From assembly GCA_012934845.2 (NCBI GenBank), contig WNNJ02000563.1, positions 62,001 to 126,000 of the forward strand: a stretch of DNA of 64,000 nucleotides. Reading direction: 5' to 3'. Of the stretch, positions 1 to 10,564 are shown piece after piece; position 1 is the first letter of the stretch; the number at the start of each line of letters is the position of its first letter. Made by a program: the position numbers and the translations under genes. Under the pieces are notes generated by a model that saw only the letters and a list, made by a program, of their open reading frames with translations, was not told where the DNA came from and made no database searches. Origin of the DNA: Pomphorhynchus laevis (taxonomy: Eukaryota; Acanthocephala; Palaeacanthocephala; Echinorhynchida; Pomphorhynchidae).

Positions 1-430
1 TATAACAGATCTTTTATCTCGTATGTTACTCGAACGTGGGGTCCGGATAGATCGCTGCTCCAGACGAGTTGCCGCAGGAGAGGCTCCAGAATGAGTTGCC
101 GAAATTGGGACGATCTTCTTTGTAGTGCATTGATCTATTGTTGCATGGTCTGTTTGTGATCCTCGATCAGAAATTCTATTTATCTTGCAAGCTCTGCTAC
201 CGATACTTGGTGAAGGAATTTGTTTAAAAGTAGGTACCGATGGTACACGTGGCTGGTACTGCTCATTTCCATCTGGTTCAATACTGCATTTCGTAACTCT
301 GCAAGTTTCGCTTTGCATTGCATCACTTTTGAATTGGTTTGTTCGACACACCGAACTCTGCAAATCAGCAGTAGTGACGTCAAGCGTGTCAGGGGTGGGA
401 GATATATTGGGGATATTTGGGAATATATAA
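1..430 (-). other. Degenerate coding-like stretch, unassigned
   Basis: The minus strand reads as a long, nearly open frame, rich in charged residues, Leu and Gln with heptad-like spacing, so a coiled coil is plausible. Overlapping plus-strand frames cover the same DNA and have no recognisable content. It could be the coiled-coil part of a retroelement structural ORF, but no domain motif confirms this. The window edge cuts it off. I assign no function. Confidence 0.2.
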
Positions 431-540
431 ACCAATATATATATTATATTGGTTTATATTATATATTAATATAATATAAATATTTATATTTGATTGCATC
501 TGTGAGCTGAAATTTTTTTCTTAGTAATATACAGAAATGT

Positions 541-760
541 ATATCTACACCACTGAAGCAGCCAGCTCAGTGAATGTTGCGTTGAATCAAGATACAGACG
601 TCCTAAGTTCAAATCCGATCAGCATCAGTCTACGGAGAAAGCAGATAATAAGGGTCGAAACGTGAAATGTAGGTCTGGGTCAGCAGCTGATGAGACCCAC
701 CCAGACTGATTAGTAGCGTCCTGCTGTATCAAAAATAAGATCAATACCTGTGAGGATAAT
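541..760 (+). repeat. tRNA-derived SINE candidate
   Basis: An A-box-like AGCTCAGTGA (564-573) and a B-box-like GTTCAAATCC (607-616) are spaced as in a tRNA-type polymerase III internal promoter. The downstream body carries GGGTCGAAAC (652-661), CAGCAGCTGATGAGACCC (681-698) and GCGTCCTGCTG (716-726), which pair with each other and include hammerhead-ribozyme-like core words. No poly(A) or clear target duplication was seen. It is a single copy within the window, so the SINE call rests only on the two boxes. Confidence 0.4.
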
Positions 761-1134
761 ATCGTGCCACAATCGGATAAATGTTTATATATTAATACAT
801 AAACATTTATATATTTATATATTATAATATATAAATGTAAATAATATAATTTAGATGTAGTATATTATCTTAATGTAATATTTTAATAATATTTTGTTGA
901 TTTATACTTTTACATTATAAGCAAAAGAAAAAATCTTTAAATTTGCTTGAAAATTAGCGAAAAATAATAATGTCGTATCAATAATACATAGTTTCAGTAT
1001 TTCTGACAGAGGATATATTATCGGAAAAAACAAAGTCCACAGATCAATAATAACTTGTCAGTAGAACAAATCAGATCAGATAATTTTGAGATTGAGAAGG
1101 TAGGAATTAAGGTTATACAAGTTGATATGTGAAG
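761..1134. other. AT-rich spacer
   Basis: Very AT-rich, with TATA-type runs around 785-850. I see no gene, motif or repeat relationship to the rest of the window. Confidence 0.5.
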
Positions 1135-1660
1135 AAATTTTGTTTACAATCATCCAGCTTAAGCCGGACGCTTACGAACGCATTCTCCATCGGTACACAC
1201 ATTTGGTGCGGTCCATATGTTCGTTACCTTACGAGGAACGCCTGCGCTGTCTTGACGTTCCCCAGTGAAAATTTCACTAAAATTTAATGATCTGATGTTC
1301 GTGTGAAGGTGCTTGACCACCCCAGGCCACTGCGGCAAAGACACGTTTGAGCTAAGAACCAACGATCGCCTACGTAGTCACAACTATATGCTAAAGAGAA
1401 GACGAGCCTGCAATAAACGAATATCAACAATCCATGATAGAATTGTACCTATCTGGAATGGTCTACCTGTTGTGACGATAAATGGTAACCAGGGGAGTTT
1501 TAAACGACGGTTGCGAAATTACCTCAGGATGCGTTGTCGTCATGCCTGAATTGCACATTATTTCGTTTTAATTTTTAATTTTTTTGTTTTCCCTGTTGTG
1601 AACCAACATGTTCGAGCTGTTCAAGCTCTTTTTGTTGTTGAAAATATAATAATAATCATT
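1135..1660 (+). mobile_element. 5'-truncated LINE, RT C-terminus and 3' UTR
   Basis: The coding part matches the region after the RT palm of CR1-like LINEs: an ILHRYTHLVR-like stretch, then RLRSHNY, then a WNGLP box followed by FKRRLRNYL just before the stop near 1549. Frame changes lie around 1270-1315. The 3' UTR ends with a hairpin (GAGCT...AAGCTC, about 1613-1627) and an (AAT)n tail near 1650. The same 3' UTR occurs in minus orientation at 9785-9880, so this is a multicopy family. The clade is inferred from the WN-LP box only. Confidence 0.7.
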
Positions 1661-2340
1661 GATATTTCTGAGATTGAGTCAGTTTTTAAGGTAATGTGAA
1701 TGTTGAACCTTCCCAAACAAGATCAAGACAATTCGACACATTACGATACGGTCAATTTAAGTGTCGATATCGATTTGAAGTTAACGTTTCAAAGCTCCGA
1801 TAAAGTATATTAAGATATTGATAATCGGTCAATTGGCATTTCAAGTTGTTTTATAACATGGTTTGTTCTAGTAAGATAAAAATGCAATGATAGATAATAT
1901 AGCCATTGGATCATTGCAGTCAAATTGGTTTGAATTAAAATATCAACCTACAAAATTAATTCAGGCATAGCAAATATAATCCTGAAGGAGTAGAGTACCA
2001 AATTTAAACGAATATTTCTATGAATTATCATTACATCTCTGAGATAAATTTGAACGCTTCGTCGTTCACTTTCTAGGTAAGAAAATCGTAGCGGCAGACC
2101 AGGCAGCGTAAATTCTAAAAAAAAAATTTTCTAATTCTACTGGACACTAACAAGAGTAGAAGCAGAGCAGTCAACATGTGTACAATTAAATCTTGACTTA
2201 ATTTTTATTGTTAAAATACTGTCGTTGCCAAATCTTCAGATTTTAACGGAATATATTTATTATTATAACATACAAGACTATAGTCATGCAGCTGTTTTGT
2301 CTGCTCACGGTAAAACCAATTTTATGTCAGCAAAATCTTA
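1661..2340. other. No feature recognised
   Basis: AT-rich, non-coding on both strands as far as I can see, with a short A-run near 2118. Nothing here relates to the other repeats. Confidence 0.5.
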
Positions 2341-3462
2341 ATCCGGATACAGGATATTGAAATTAGAATATGTGCAAAGTCATGTAATTAGCGTTTTCTT
2401 GAAGTGCATTCTATTTGATATGTTGATGATATTCTCTGGAAGTTTGTTCCAAAGCCTCACTGCTCGATGAGAAAGGCGATATAGTCTTCCGAGTTTGCCG
2501 TGATGAAGGGTCCTCAATGTAAGAGAGTGACCTCGTTTAGTAGTTCGCTGGCTTTGCTGAATACAGTCGACCGGGAATCCGTCACGCTCGAATAACATAT
2601 CCCTAAAACAAAATATCAAGACATACTATACTAGTACGGACTGAAGGAACTCCTATATTGCGCAATCGGCCCATATAAGACAATTTCATGAGGGAATGAC
2701 ACGATCTCGTCAACCTACGGAGGACATTTTCAAGCTCATTCATCTCACCACGTGTACATGGAAATACTGCAGGGATACAATATTCAATAATATGACGAAT
2801 AAGTGAATTGTATATTATTTTAAGACAGGAAGCCGATGAATTACAAAAACACCGTCGGACCTGATAGCTAAGTTTCCAAGTCGTTTGGATTATTCTTTAT
2901 GTGTTTGGACGACTCTTCAATGACTTGTGCACAAGTATTCCCAAATCTCTTGTGCATTGTACCTGCGTAATTGTCTCGGCACCTAATTTATATCTGAAAG
3001 GAAATTTCCTATGTCCTAAGTGCATGTGGCAGCACTTTTATATATTTGACATCAGTCCTGTCTCATTACTCCACCTAACAATATTGTTTAAATCTTCCTA
3101 GAGCAGAAAAATTCATGATACGATTGAATGCATCGCCATAACTTGAGGTCATCTGCAAACGCTAGGATTTTGCATCTCAGTCTTAATAACAGATCCTGAA
3201 GGAAAATGTTGAACAGTAAAGGGGCGATAACCGTACCTTGAGGCACTCCGGCACAAACATGACATTGTGAAGAAACACTACTGCCTAGCCTAACTTGATA
3301 TGACTGACCATTCAAGAACGAACTAATCCAACTAACTACATGGGGATCGAAACCGTATTTAGCCTAAACTACTAGCAGAGGATCATGTGGTACTCGGTCA
3401 AACGCCCGGCTAAAATCGATAACAATTGCATCGACCCCACACCCATCCGCTACTACATAAAA
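2341..3462 (-). mobile_element. Old CR1-like LINE, 3' half (split by copy A)
   Basis: Read on the minus strand, the RT palm is clear: VIDFSRAFDRVPHDPL (about 3385-3430), then GVPQGTVIAPLLFNIFL, then the active-site variant FADDLKLW (about 3140-3180). The C-terminal WNKLPENI box and FKKTLIT follow at 2380-2460. Several frame breaks and stops show it is old. Its 5' half is at 8208-9110; the two halves are separated by copy A. Reading across the insertion restores ENWTD-VVADG in frame, so these are one element. Confidence 0.85.
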
Positions 3463-3491
3463 AAATTTTGGTTTCTAAAAAAAATTTAAAA

Positions 3492-3527
3492 CCTTAAAAA
3501 AATTTTGGGTTCTAATAAACATACATT
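3492..3527 (+). promoter_or_regulatory. Shared LINE 5' leader motif
   Basis: CCTTAAAAAAATTTTGGG followed by TAATAAACATACA stands at the 5' end of copy A. An extra partial copy (AAAAAAATTTTGGTTTCT) lies just before it at the insertion junction. Near-identical sequence starts copy B (38366-38400), LINE E (50171-50204) and CXC element 2 (23338-23374), which belong to different LINE groups. A role as transcription start or promoter is inferred from position only. Confidence 0.5.
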
Positions 3528-3814
3528 CCAGATTTCAGTACCGCTCGCTTAGCTCGCGGAAAATCTTGTCCACCAAGATTGTAAAACAATCAAACTACAA
3601 TCTTCGACGACAACCAACGACAACCTTCGACGACAACTAACGACAACTATCGACAACCATCCGCTTAACAATTATCGACAACCATTGACGACATCCGCTC
3701 GCTACTTACAACTAACGACTACTTACAACTAACGCGAACTACTTACAACTAACGACTTGCAGACTAACAGAGTTCAAACATTCTTGTTTATAACTAACTA
3801 ATTAGCATTTTATT
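3528..3814 (+). repeat. Copy A 5' UTR with short tandem motifs
   Basis: Irregular repeats of a CGACAAC-A/T-A type word (about 3605-3690) are followed by repeats of ACTTACAACTAACGA (about 3700-3755). Copies B and C carry a completely different 20-bp tandem repeat at the same position, so the 5' UTR repeat is variable while the coding part is conserved. Confidence 0.6.
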
Positions 3815-5179
3815 ATGGCAAAGAGAAAGCTAACTAAAAATGTCGCCAGCAACTCAAGTCCGTCAAGGAAGCTTACATCGAAAAACAAATTGGATGAGAC
3901 AACAAGAACTGCAATGTTTGGACTCACGTTGCCATTCCTTTCACTGACGAGGACAACGTTTCAAATCGAAATTTCCTCTGCGGCTTCTGTTGTGCTGCCC
4001 TCGTAGGTAAGCTAATGAAGAATGACCACTCAAACGATGGAGACGTTCTGAACGCTAACAAAACAGATTTGTGCTCAATAAATAAACTTGATGATATATC
4101 TCAGTCGACTCAGACCGCTGTTATACATTGAACATCAACAAACGACAACATATCTTCCAATCTATCGTCGTCATCCGTTTGCTTACTAACTCCTTCGTCA
4201 TCTATGAAACCCGTTCTTGAAACTTCTCACACACAATCCTTTAACTACGGATAAAGCTTCCCTTAATCTTCATCTTCCTAACAATGCAAACAGTAAAGGC
4301 CTTCATCTCGTACCTCATTTTTCCTATGTATCCCCACATCTAAATACATCTCATACTTCTTTCTTCTCTTCACGGACTCCCTACTCTACCTCTACCGTAT
4401 CACTTCTCAATAATTTACATCCTTCTGTCAAAATTATCTCCAGTAACATCTCCGTTCAACCTATTCAGCAATCCACTTCTGTCACACATGCTCCAACCGT
4501 ATCACCTATCAATAATTTACATCCTTCCGTCAAAATCATCTCCGATCAACCGATTCAACACTCCACTCCTGTCACACATGCTCCAAACTATCTAAAATCT
4601 TCACTTAGCAACCCTGTAATTCCCACGTTTAGCTGCTCTTCTGCCTCTACTGCTACCAGGTCTTTCCGTCCACCACTACGTAATCGTTTTCCTTCGCGCG
4701 ATCGATGCATTATCATATCTAATTTAAAGGTTTCCGAATCTGCTTCTCCTCAATGTCGCCTCGATGATGATGTATCTGCTTTCAGGTCTATCCTAGCAAC
4801 CATTCTTCCTAATAATAATAATCCATCCCTCTTCAATAATATCGCTCCTGTATCTTTGATCCGTTTAAACAAATCCACTAAATTCAATCATCTCAGTCCT
4901 CCACTCCTAAACATTGTTTTCCGACATAGTTCACATGCATCCTTGGTACTTTCCCAACGTTTTAAACTTCTTACCACTTCGTCTACTAGTCGTATCTTTC
5001 CTGACCGCTCCCCTTCTGATATTGCCCAGCTCAATTTAGCTCGCATTGAGAAACATCGACGTGAAACAAACGGCGAGTCATCCTTATCTATACGTCAAAT
5101 CAATGGAAATTTTCACGTTGTACACACAAGGCCAAAAATTCGATGGCGTCCCATCTCTCCCACTTGTCTTCTTCGCTAG
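3815..5179 (+). pseudogene. LINE ORF1 (copy A), broken
   Basis: It starts MAKRKLTK. A frameshift near 3900 separates the start from a zinc-like motif readable in another frame (NCNVWT...FLCGFCCAAL), matching the C-x5-C...C-x2-C motif of the other ORF1s in the window. From 4217 the frame is open for 320 codons. This begins with a Ser/Thr/Pro-rich linker holding an internal duplication (LLNNLHPSVKIIS and INNLHPSVKIIS), then a conserved domain starting RDRCIIISNLK and ending IRWRPIS, shared with D and E. This is typical of CR1-type ORF1 proteins, thought to bind element RNA. ORF1 overlaps ORF2 by about 37 bp. Confidence 0.85.
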
Positions 5180-8100
5180 TCGATCTCGCTCCTAAACACA
5201 CTTTTCGTCTTAGTCTATTCAACACTCGCTCCATTCTTCATAAAGCTGATATGCTCCTTGATATCTTCGATCAATTATCTATCGATATTCTCTGCATTAC
5301 CGAATCCTGGCATTGTGACTCCGACGATCTTGCTATTCGTCGTCTATGTCGCTCTGGTTGTTCTTTAGTTGAATCAGCTCGTCCAATTGCCTCTCATACA
5401 TCTACTGATTTTAACCATGGCGGTATAGTTGCCATTGCTCGTCACCCAATGTCTTTACGTAAAATTAACGTTAACATCCGTTACACCTTGTTCGAATTAC
5501 TCATATGCAGATTATCAACTCCTTTCCCTCTGGAACTTGTGATTGTATACCGTCCAGGTTCAGTTGCCCCCTCAAGTATATTATTTACCGAACTTGCAGA
5601 TCTTATGTCTCACTGTTCCTTGTCTTATACTCCTTCTTTTGTTCTCGGGGACTTTAACATTCGTCTTGATCGCCCGTCTGACCCTGACTCTATCACTTTA
5701 ACTAATCTTTTTTCTGATTTTAACTATAAATTACTTTCAACAAGCCCAACTCATATTCTCGGCGGTGCTCTCGACATCCTTGATGTCCCTATCTGCTTCA
5801 ATGACTATACTTCCTTGTCAATTACTGATCCCGGTTTGTCCGATCATTTCCTTGTCACTCTTACTCTTACTCGTCCCCATCCTCCTTCTCCGCCTCCACC
5901 AATATCCACACCAAGTCGACCCTGGAAACTACTCGATATCCCTATTCTCTGCACATCCTTACTCAATTCTTCACTATTTTCACTTCCTCTTAACTCTCTC
6001 TCCTGATGATCTCTGCATTCTGTTTGATTCTGAACTTATGTCTATCATCAATAAACTTCTGCCTAGTCAACTCCGACGCTCTCAGCGCTTGCGCCATGCT
6101 CTCTGGTTCGATTCTGACTGTAGTCTTTCTAAGCGTCGACTCCGTCACTCTTTTCGTGTGTATAATCGTTTTCTTAAACGTTCTCCCAACTCACTCCCTC
6201 CAAATCTCCGTGATTCCTACTTTTCTCTACGCCGTTCACATCTTATTCTTATACGTACTAAACATACTATCTTTTGGCGAAATCAACTCGAGTCATCTTC
6301 CAACTCTAAATCTCATTGGAAAATCTTAAACTCAATTCTTTCACGATCATCTACTTCTTGTAATATAAATCCTGATGAATTTTCTTCTTATCTACAAACT
6401 AAGCTATCTAATTTACTTTCCCTACTACCCGTAGCCCCCTTGTACCCACTCTTCTCTTTAAATACTTCCCTCCCAGAACTATTCCACCTTCTTCCCGTTT
6501 CGTCTGATGAAGTTTCTTCGGTTCTGCTGTCATTACCCAATAAAACCTCTCCTTCTGACCCAATTCCCACTCACTTCCTTAAAAATATCTGCTCCTCTAT
6601 CTTACCCTTCCTAACCACATTGTTCAACTCGTTCATCCGTAGCCGTACATTTCCTTCCATCTGGAAATGCGCCACTGTTCGTCCTCTCATCAAAAAGCAA
6701 TTTCTCGACTCCTCACTACAATCTTCGTACTGTCCTATCTCACTTCTCCCAACACTCTCTAAACTCCTTGAGCGTCTCATTCTCAAGCAAGTTAATACAT
6801 ATCTCTTTTTCTCCAACTTATTTCATCCCTTCCAAGCCGCTTTTTGCTCTATTTACTCTACCGAAATTGCCTGTTTTAAAGTTTATAACGACTTACTCAT
6901 ATTGCGCGATCATAAATTATGTAGTGTCATAGTTTCTCTTGATCTATCGTCTGATTTTGACATCGTAGATCACTCGATTCTTCTACATCGCCTTCGTCAT
7001 GATTATGGCTTCTCTTTACCCACTGTATCATGAGTAAATGATACATTTACCCATGATAAGATATGTATCATGGAGACATATCATAATAAGACACTGTATC
7101 ATGGGTAAATGATACATTTACGTATGGGTAAGATATCACTCTTCTCTCTCCCATCCTTCATCCATCCCGACCTTTGTTCCACAAGGCTCCGTATTAGGCC
7201 CTATGATTTTCTCTCTTCTCGGCTACTTGTCTTCGATTTCTTATAAATTTAACTTCCATGTTATGCAATATGCTGATGACATTATCATCTATGCTCACGC
7301 ACCTGCTTATCGTATTTATGATCTTAGTGTTTCTGCTTCTAGCTGTCTTGTCTCAATTTCCAATCATCTTTCTTCCCTTCGCCTTTCTCTGAATCCTGAT
7401 AAATCTAAAATTATGTGGATCCTACCTCGAAGCTTCGGCTTAGAACCTCCTTCCGTATCATTAAATTCTACAATTCTTCCTATCGTTAATAATCTCGTTT
7501 TCCTAGGCTTTCATTTCGACAACCGACTTTCACTTAAACCTTTCGCTAGTGATAAAGTACGCTAATCTACCTTGATACTCCGCATTCTCCGTCAAGTTCG
7601 TAGATTGATCGATTTCCCTTATTGTTTGACTCTCATATCTTCTCTTCTTTTCTCAGGAGTTGATTACTGTCTTTGTCTATTTTCCAACACACCTAAATCC
7701 ACTCTTCTTCCTTTACAACGCATCATCAACGCTGCCGTCCGAGTTCTCCTCCGTCTTCGTCGTTTTGATCATACATCCCACTATCTTGTTTCTCTTGATT
7801 GGCCTACCATTTATTGTCGTGTTCAAATTCGTCTTCTTATCATTGCTTTTCGCCTTATAACTTATCATACCCCTTCATTTCTCAACCTTCCTTTTCTCGA
7901 CAATTCTCGTACTGTGTATTGTGCTCTGCGTTCCCGTAATTTTCTTCTTTTACATGTCCCAATCTACTCTACCTCTTTTGGCTTCCGCTCCTTCGTTGTG
8001 GCTACTCCTCTTTTGTGGAATCAACTGCCTATTCATATCGGCCAATCAACATATATGCCGTGCTTCAAACGCCAAATCCGATTCCATTTCAACAATTAAC
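5143..8100 (+). pseudogene. LINE ORF2: APE endonuclease and RT (copy A)
   Basis: The endonuclease (5143-6005) shows the AP-endonuclease signature: NTRSILHK, the catalytic Glu in CITESWH, VLGDFNIRLD, and LSDHFLVTLTL. The RT follows in another frame from about 6005: PISLLPTLSKLLERL, FQAAF, LDLSSDFDIVDH, VPQGSVLGP and YADDIIIYAH (near 7270). The C-terminal region WDHTSHYLVSLDWP-like to LLWNQLP ends at about 8100. Frameshifts lie near 6000 and 7565. A 110-bp foreign repeat at 7022-7135 replaces about 20 codons before VPQG. It is not functional as it stands. The enzyme would nick target DNA and copy element RNA at the nick. Confidence 0.88.
7022..7135 (+). repeat. Filler repeat inside copy A RT
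   Basis: Two imperfect copies of CACTGTATCATG-A/G-GTAAATGATACATTTAC, each containing the palindrome GTAAATGATACATTTAC, plus a TATCATG hairpin between them. Copy B has ordinary RT coding sequence at this point. The content looks like slippage or repair filler, not a transposon. Confidence 0.6.
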
Positions 8101-8147
8101 TAATTATCTGTGACTTTTGATGTTCTTTTTTGTTTGTTAGTGGTCAT

Positions 8148-8207
8148 GTAAGCGTGCATTTTGCACGCATTTGCCACGTTAAATAAATTATTGTATTATT
8201 ATTACAT
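8148..8207 (+). terminator. LINE 3' hairpin and (ATT)n tail (copy A)
   Basis: GCGTGCA-TTT-TGCACGC forms a perfect 7-bp stem, followed by ATTTGCCACGTTAAATAAAT and the tail. The same hairpin ends the copies at 8572-8637, 33745-33785 (minus) and 39290-39345 (minus), with stem changes that partly compensate. In LINEs, such 3' structures can be what the RT binds to start copying; this role is inferred. Confidence 0.6.
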
Positions 8208-9110
8208 CTGTCCAATTTTCACGAGCCATAATTAAATTTCTGAGGCATGATCGACCAGTGTGAAATCCATGTTGACAAGGGTGCAGAAGTTTAAATCTAT
8301 CCATATGAGAAGTTATGTATTTATGCACGAACCTTTCAAGCCATTTACATACAACGCTTGTCAGACTTACAGGACGATAATTGGACGAGTCTTCTCTGTT
8401 CCCTTTTTTGTATATAGGAGTAATGTGAGATCGCTTCTACTGATCAGGGATGTATGATGTACATAGATACATCTTAAACATCTCTGATAATGGGAATGCT
8501 AGCAGGTCATGGAATTTTTGAAGAATAAAAATCCTATTTAAACAATTTATCTGCTTGACTTTTTCATTTTTTTGGACTTGTAAGCGTGCAGCTTATACGC
8601 ATTTGCCACGTTAAATAAATTTGTATTATTATTAAAATGATGAATGTCGTCCGGCCCAGCCGACGTGTAATAGATAATTTACGCAATTCCCGTGATACCT
8701 CTGTTGAAGAAATTAATGTCATATGGGAGACGAATGTCTCAGGAATTTGCGCTGGACGAAAATCTGTAATTTGGAGTGGGACAAATAAGATCAAAGGCCT
8801 CTGCCAACATACTCACAACTTCATCAGGATCTCTCGCAATCTTACCGTCATGGGTCAAAAGATAAATTGATGGAATAACTTTTCTACTTTTATTTACATA
8901 GCTCCAGAACGGCTTGGAGCTATTTGGGTTAGTAATTATGGAAGGCGAAAGTCAATTTAATCGCTACATCAATCAATGTGTTAAGTATTTGAGTGCAAAA
9001 CAGTCTGAACAAGGTGTTCGAACTCTGGAGCAAACAATGCTTTGCAGACGCCATTACCACCATATCAAGGACATCACGTTGTTGAGGATTATTTAAATGT
9101 AATCAGTAGA
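8208..9110 (-). mobile_element. Old CR1-like LINE, 5' half (split by copy A)
   Basis: The minus strand encodes QHGFHTGRSCLRNLIMAREN (about 8215-8275), the conserved region before the RT palm, and upstream of it KPFWSYVNKSRKVIPSIY (about 8870-8920), the endonuclease-RT linker typical of CR1-like LINEs. Decayed coding continues to about 9110. It joins in frame with 2341-3462 across copy A. It is itself interrupted at 8572-8637 by a tiny LINE 3' end. Confidence 0.8.
8572..8637 (+). mobile_element. 66-bp 5'-truncated copy of the copy A family 3' end
   Basis: CTTGTAAGCGTGCAGCTTAT, then ACGCATTTGCCACGTTAAAT and an ATT tail: the last 60 or so bases of the copy A family, sitting inside the linker of the older LINE. 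It is an extreme case of 5' truncation during LINE insertion. Confidence 0.75.
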
Positions 9111-9784
9111 GTACATTATCGTCTTTTTATTAATTCAAACACAGCCGTTGAGCTATAGATTATAATGTGGACAAAGGGAAACATAAAAATACATGAAAAT
9201 GAAAAATACATTTATTGATATGGACACTAATTTTTGCGCATTAATTCGACTTGTATTTTGTAAAATTATGATCAAGAAACTAATAATTAAAAAGTTCTAA
9301 AACAATGATGAATAATACCAAGAGAGTGAAAAATAGCTATTATTGATTAGATGCAAGCAATTGAATACTAAACGAAAAATAATGATTATTTTACTAAGTC
9401 GACTATAACTTGCTTTCTTTTTGTTTTAAACATACCGAGAGATCAGACATTTGACAAACAAATCTAACAATCACTTGGCACCATCAAGACATATATTAGT
9501 ATTAAACTCAATTACTATTTAATTATTAATAATACAGACAAGAAACCGAGCGCAGCTCAAAGGTCGCATTATAAGTATGGAGAAAATGTGCAGTTTTGAG
9601 CAAATGTGCAACTTTTGAAAATGTGCAACTTTGAGCCGTGATCGTAATGTTGCCGAGAAATAATAATAAGTAGCTACCGTCAAAAATTATTTGGAATTAT
9701 TAAATAATAATTTAAAATTTAAATTCAAAATTCAAAATAAAAATCTAAATTAGACTTAATTTAGATTCTCGATCTAAATTGGTC
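9111..9784. other. AT-rich spacer with a short tandem repeat
   Basis: No coding content seen. Around 9585-9635 there are three imperfect copies of an AATGTGCAACTTTTGA word. Runs of AATTTAAAATTC-type sequence lie near 9700-9780. Confidence 0.5.
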
Positions 9785-9880
9785 TTAATAAGTGAATTTT
9801 TTAATTATTATATTTTTGACAACAAAAAGAGCTTGATAAGCTCGACATGCTGGTTCACAACAGGAAAAACAGAAGAAGAA
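9785..9880 (-). mobile_element. LINE 3' UTR fragment (family of 1135-1660)
   Basis: On the minus strand it reads CCTGTTGTGAACCAGCATGT, a GAGCTTATCAAGCTC hairpin, TTTTTGTTGTC and an AT-rich tail, matching 1570-1660. The stem here is a perfect GAGCTT/AAGCTC. No coding part remains. Confidence 0.7.
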
Positions 9881-10195
9881 AACATTGATTTATAAATTTT
9901 TTCACTTCAATAAATAAGGCTTTAATGAGTATTCAGCTTTTGGGTAAACCATTATACTAAACGAGTTTCGGATCCATTTTATCGCCAACCCAGCAAAATG
10001 TCAAAGTCACACAAGTAAATGTTTTTAGACTTTCAGCGCAAAATATGTTAGGTACAATAAAATCAGCAACTCAAATAAAGAATTTAAAAAAGCGACTAAC
10101 ATATTAAATCACGTGATTATTAAATCACGATAATGACAGTTTCACCTTTTATTTCTTTATTTTCTGTTTTTTTTTATGTTTTGAGCTATGTGATC
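9881..10195. other. No feature recognised
   Basis: AT-rich sequence with T-runs near 10150-10180. I see no gene or repeat relation. Confidence 0.45.
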
Positions 10196-10275
10196 CAGCC
10201 AATTTGAGCTTATGCTCCTGGGCTGTTGTAACAGGGGCATAATGCTCCTGGGCTGTTGTAACAATAATAATAATA
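10196..10275 (+). mobile_element. Probable LINE/SINE 3' end with duplicated 22-mer
   Basis: ATGCTCCTGGGCTGTTGTAA (22-bp unit ending CA) occurs at 10212-10233 and 10242-10263, followed by an (ATA)n tail. GAGC-TTAT-GCTC and GGGGCATAATGCTCC can fold into small hairpins, the same layout as the other LINE 3' ends here. No coding sequence precedes it, so the family is unknown. Confidence 0.45.
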
Positions 10276-10497
10276 TTTTTTAACGAAAAAACGAATTTAT
10301 TTGACAAAGACACTGCAAAATCATAACAAAAGTAACAATGAAAAAATTTATCTGAGACATCATGAGCTAGCCCGCACGAGAGCTATCCCAATGGAACGTC
10401 TGAATCGGCTAATCACGTCACTGTAACGGCACTCTCTTCTCACCGCTACGTCTTTTGCTAAGCGTTTTACCAACTGTTCTGCCTCATCCCCTAATAA
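10276..10497 (-). mobile_element. CXC-RT-RLE element, 3' terminal fragment
   Basis: The minus strand encodes GDEAEQLVKRLAKDVAVR, then CRYSDVISRFRRSIGIALVR, which lines up with the last 45 residues of CXC elements 1-5 (for example YAVTISSIRTYISMCLAK in element 3). Upstream protein is absent, so this is a strongly 5'-truncated copy. It directly follows the 3' end of family B copy 1 in the same orientation. Confidence 0.7.
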
Positions 10498-10564
10498 TAA
10501 TTTTTTTACAAAAATTTTTTTAAAAGAAGAAAAAAGTATTACAAAAATAATCATCATATTTAGT

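Larger units (their letters stand above)
3463..8207 (+). mobile_element. CR1/L2-group LINE, nearly complete (copy A)
   Basis: About 4.7 kb: a 5' leader, a short repetitive 5' UTR, ORF1 with a zinc-like motif and an RNA-binding-like C-terminus, ORF2 with an APE-type endonuclease and RT, a 3' hairpin and an (ATT)n tail. It inserted into the old minus-strand LINE; ACAT/TACAT borders both sides, though the tail makes the exact duplication length ambiguous. A minus-strand copy is at 33740-38400 (B) and 5' pieces at 46955-47955 (C). The RT order FQAAF...STEIACFKVYNDLL...VSLDLSSDFDIVDH is typical of CR1/L2-group LINEs. It is broken by several frameshifts. Confidence 0.9.

Noticed and set aside
185-474. 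Two overlapping plus-strand small ORFs
   Set aside because: No recognisable domain, and the opposite strand reads better; likely chance frames.
652-726. Calling a functional hammerhead ribozyme in the SINE candidate
   Set aside because: Core words and stems are present but their order is wrong for a single-molecule fold; kept only as a low-scored finding.
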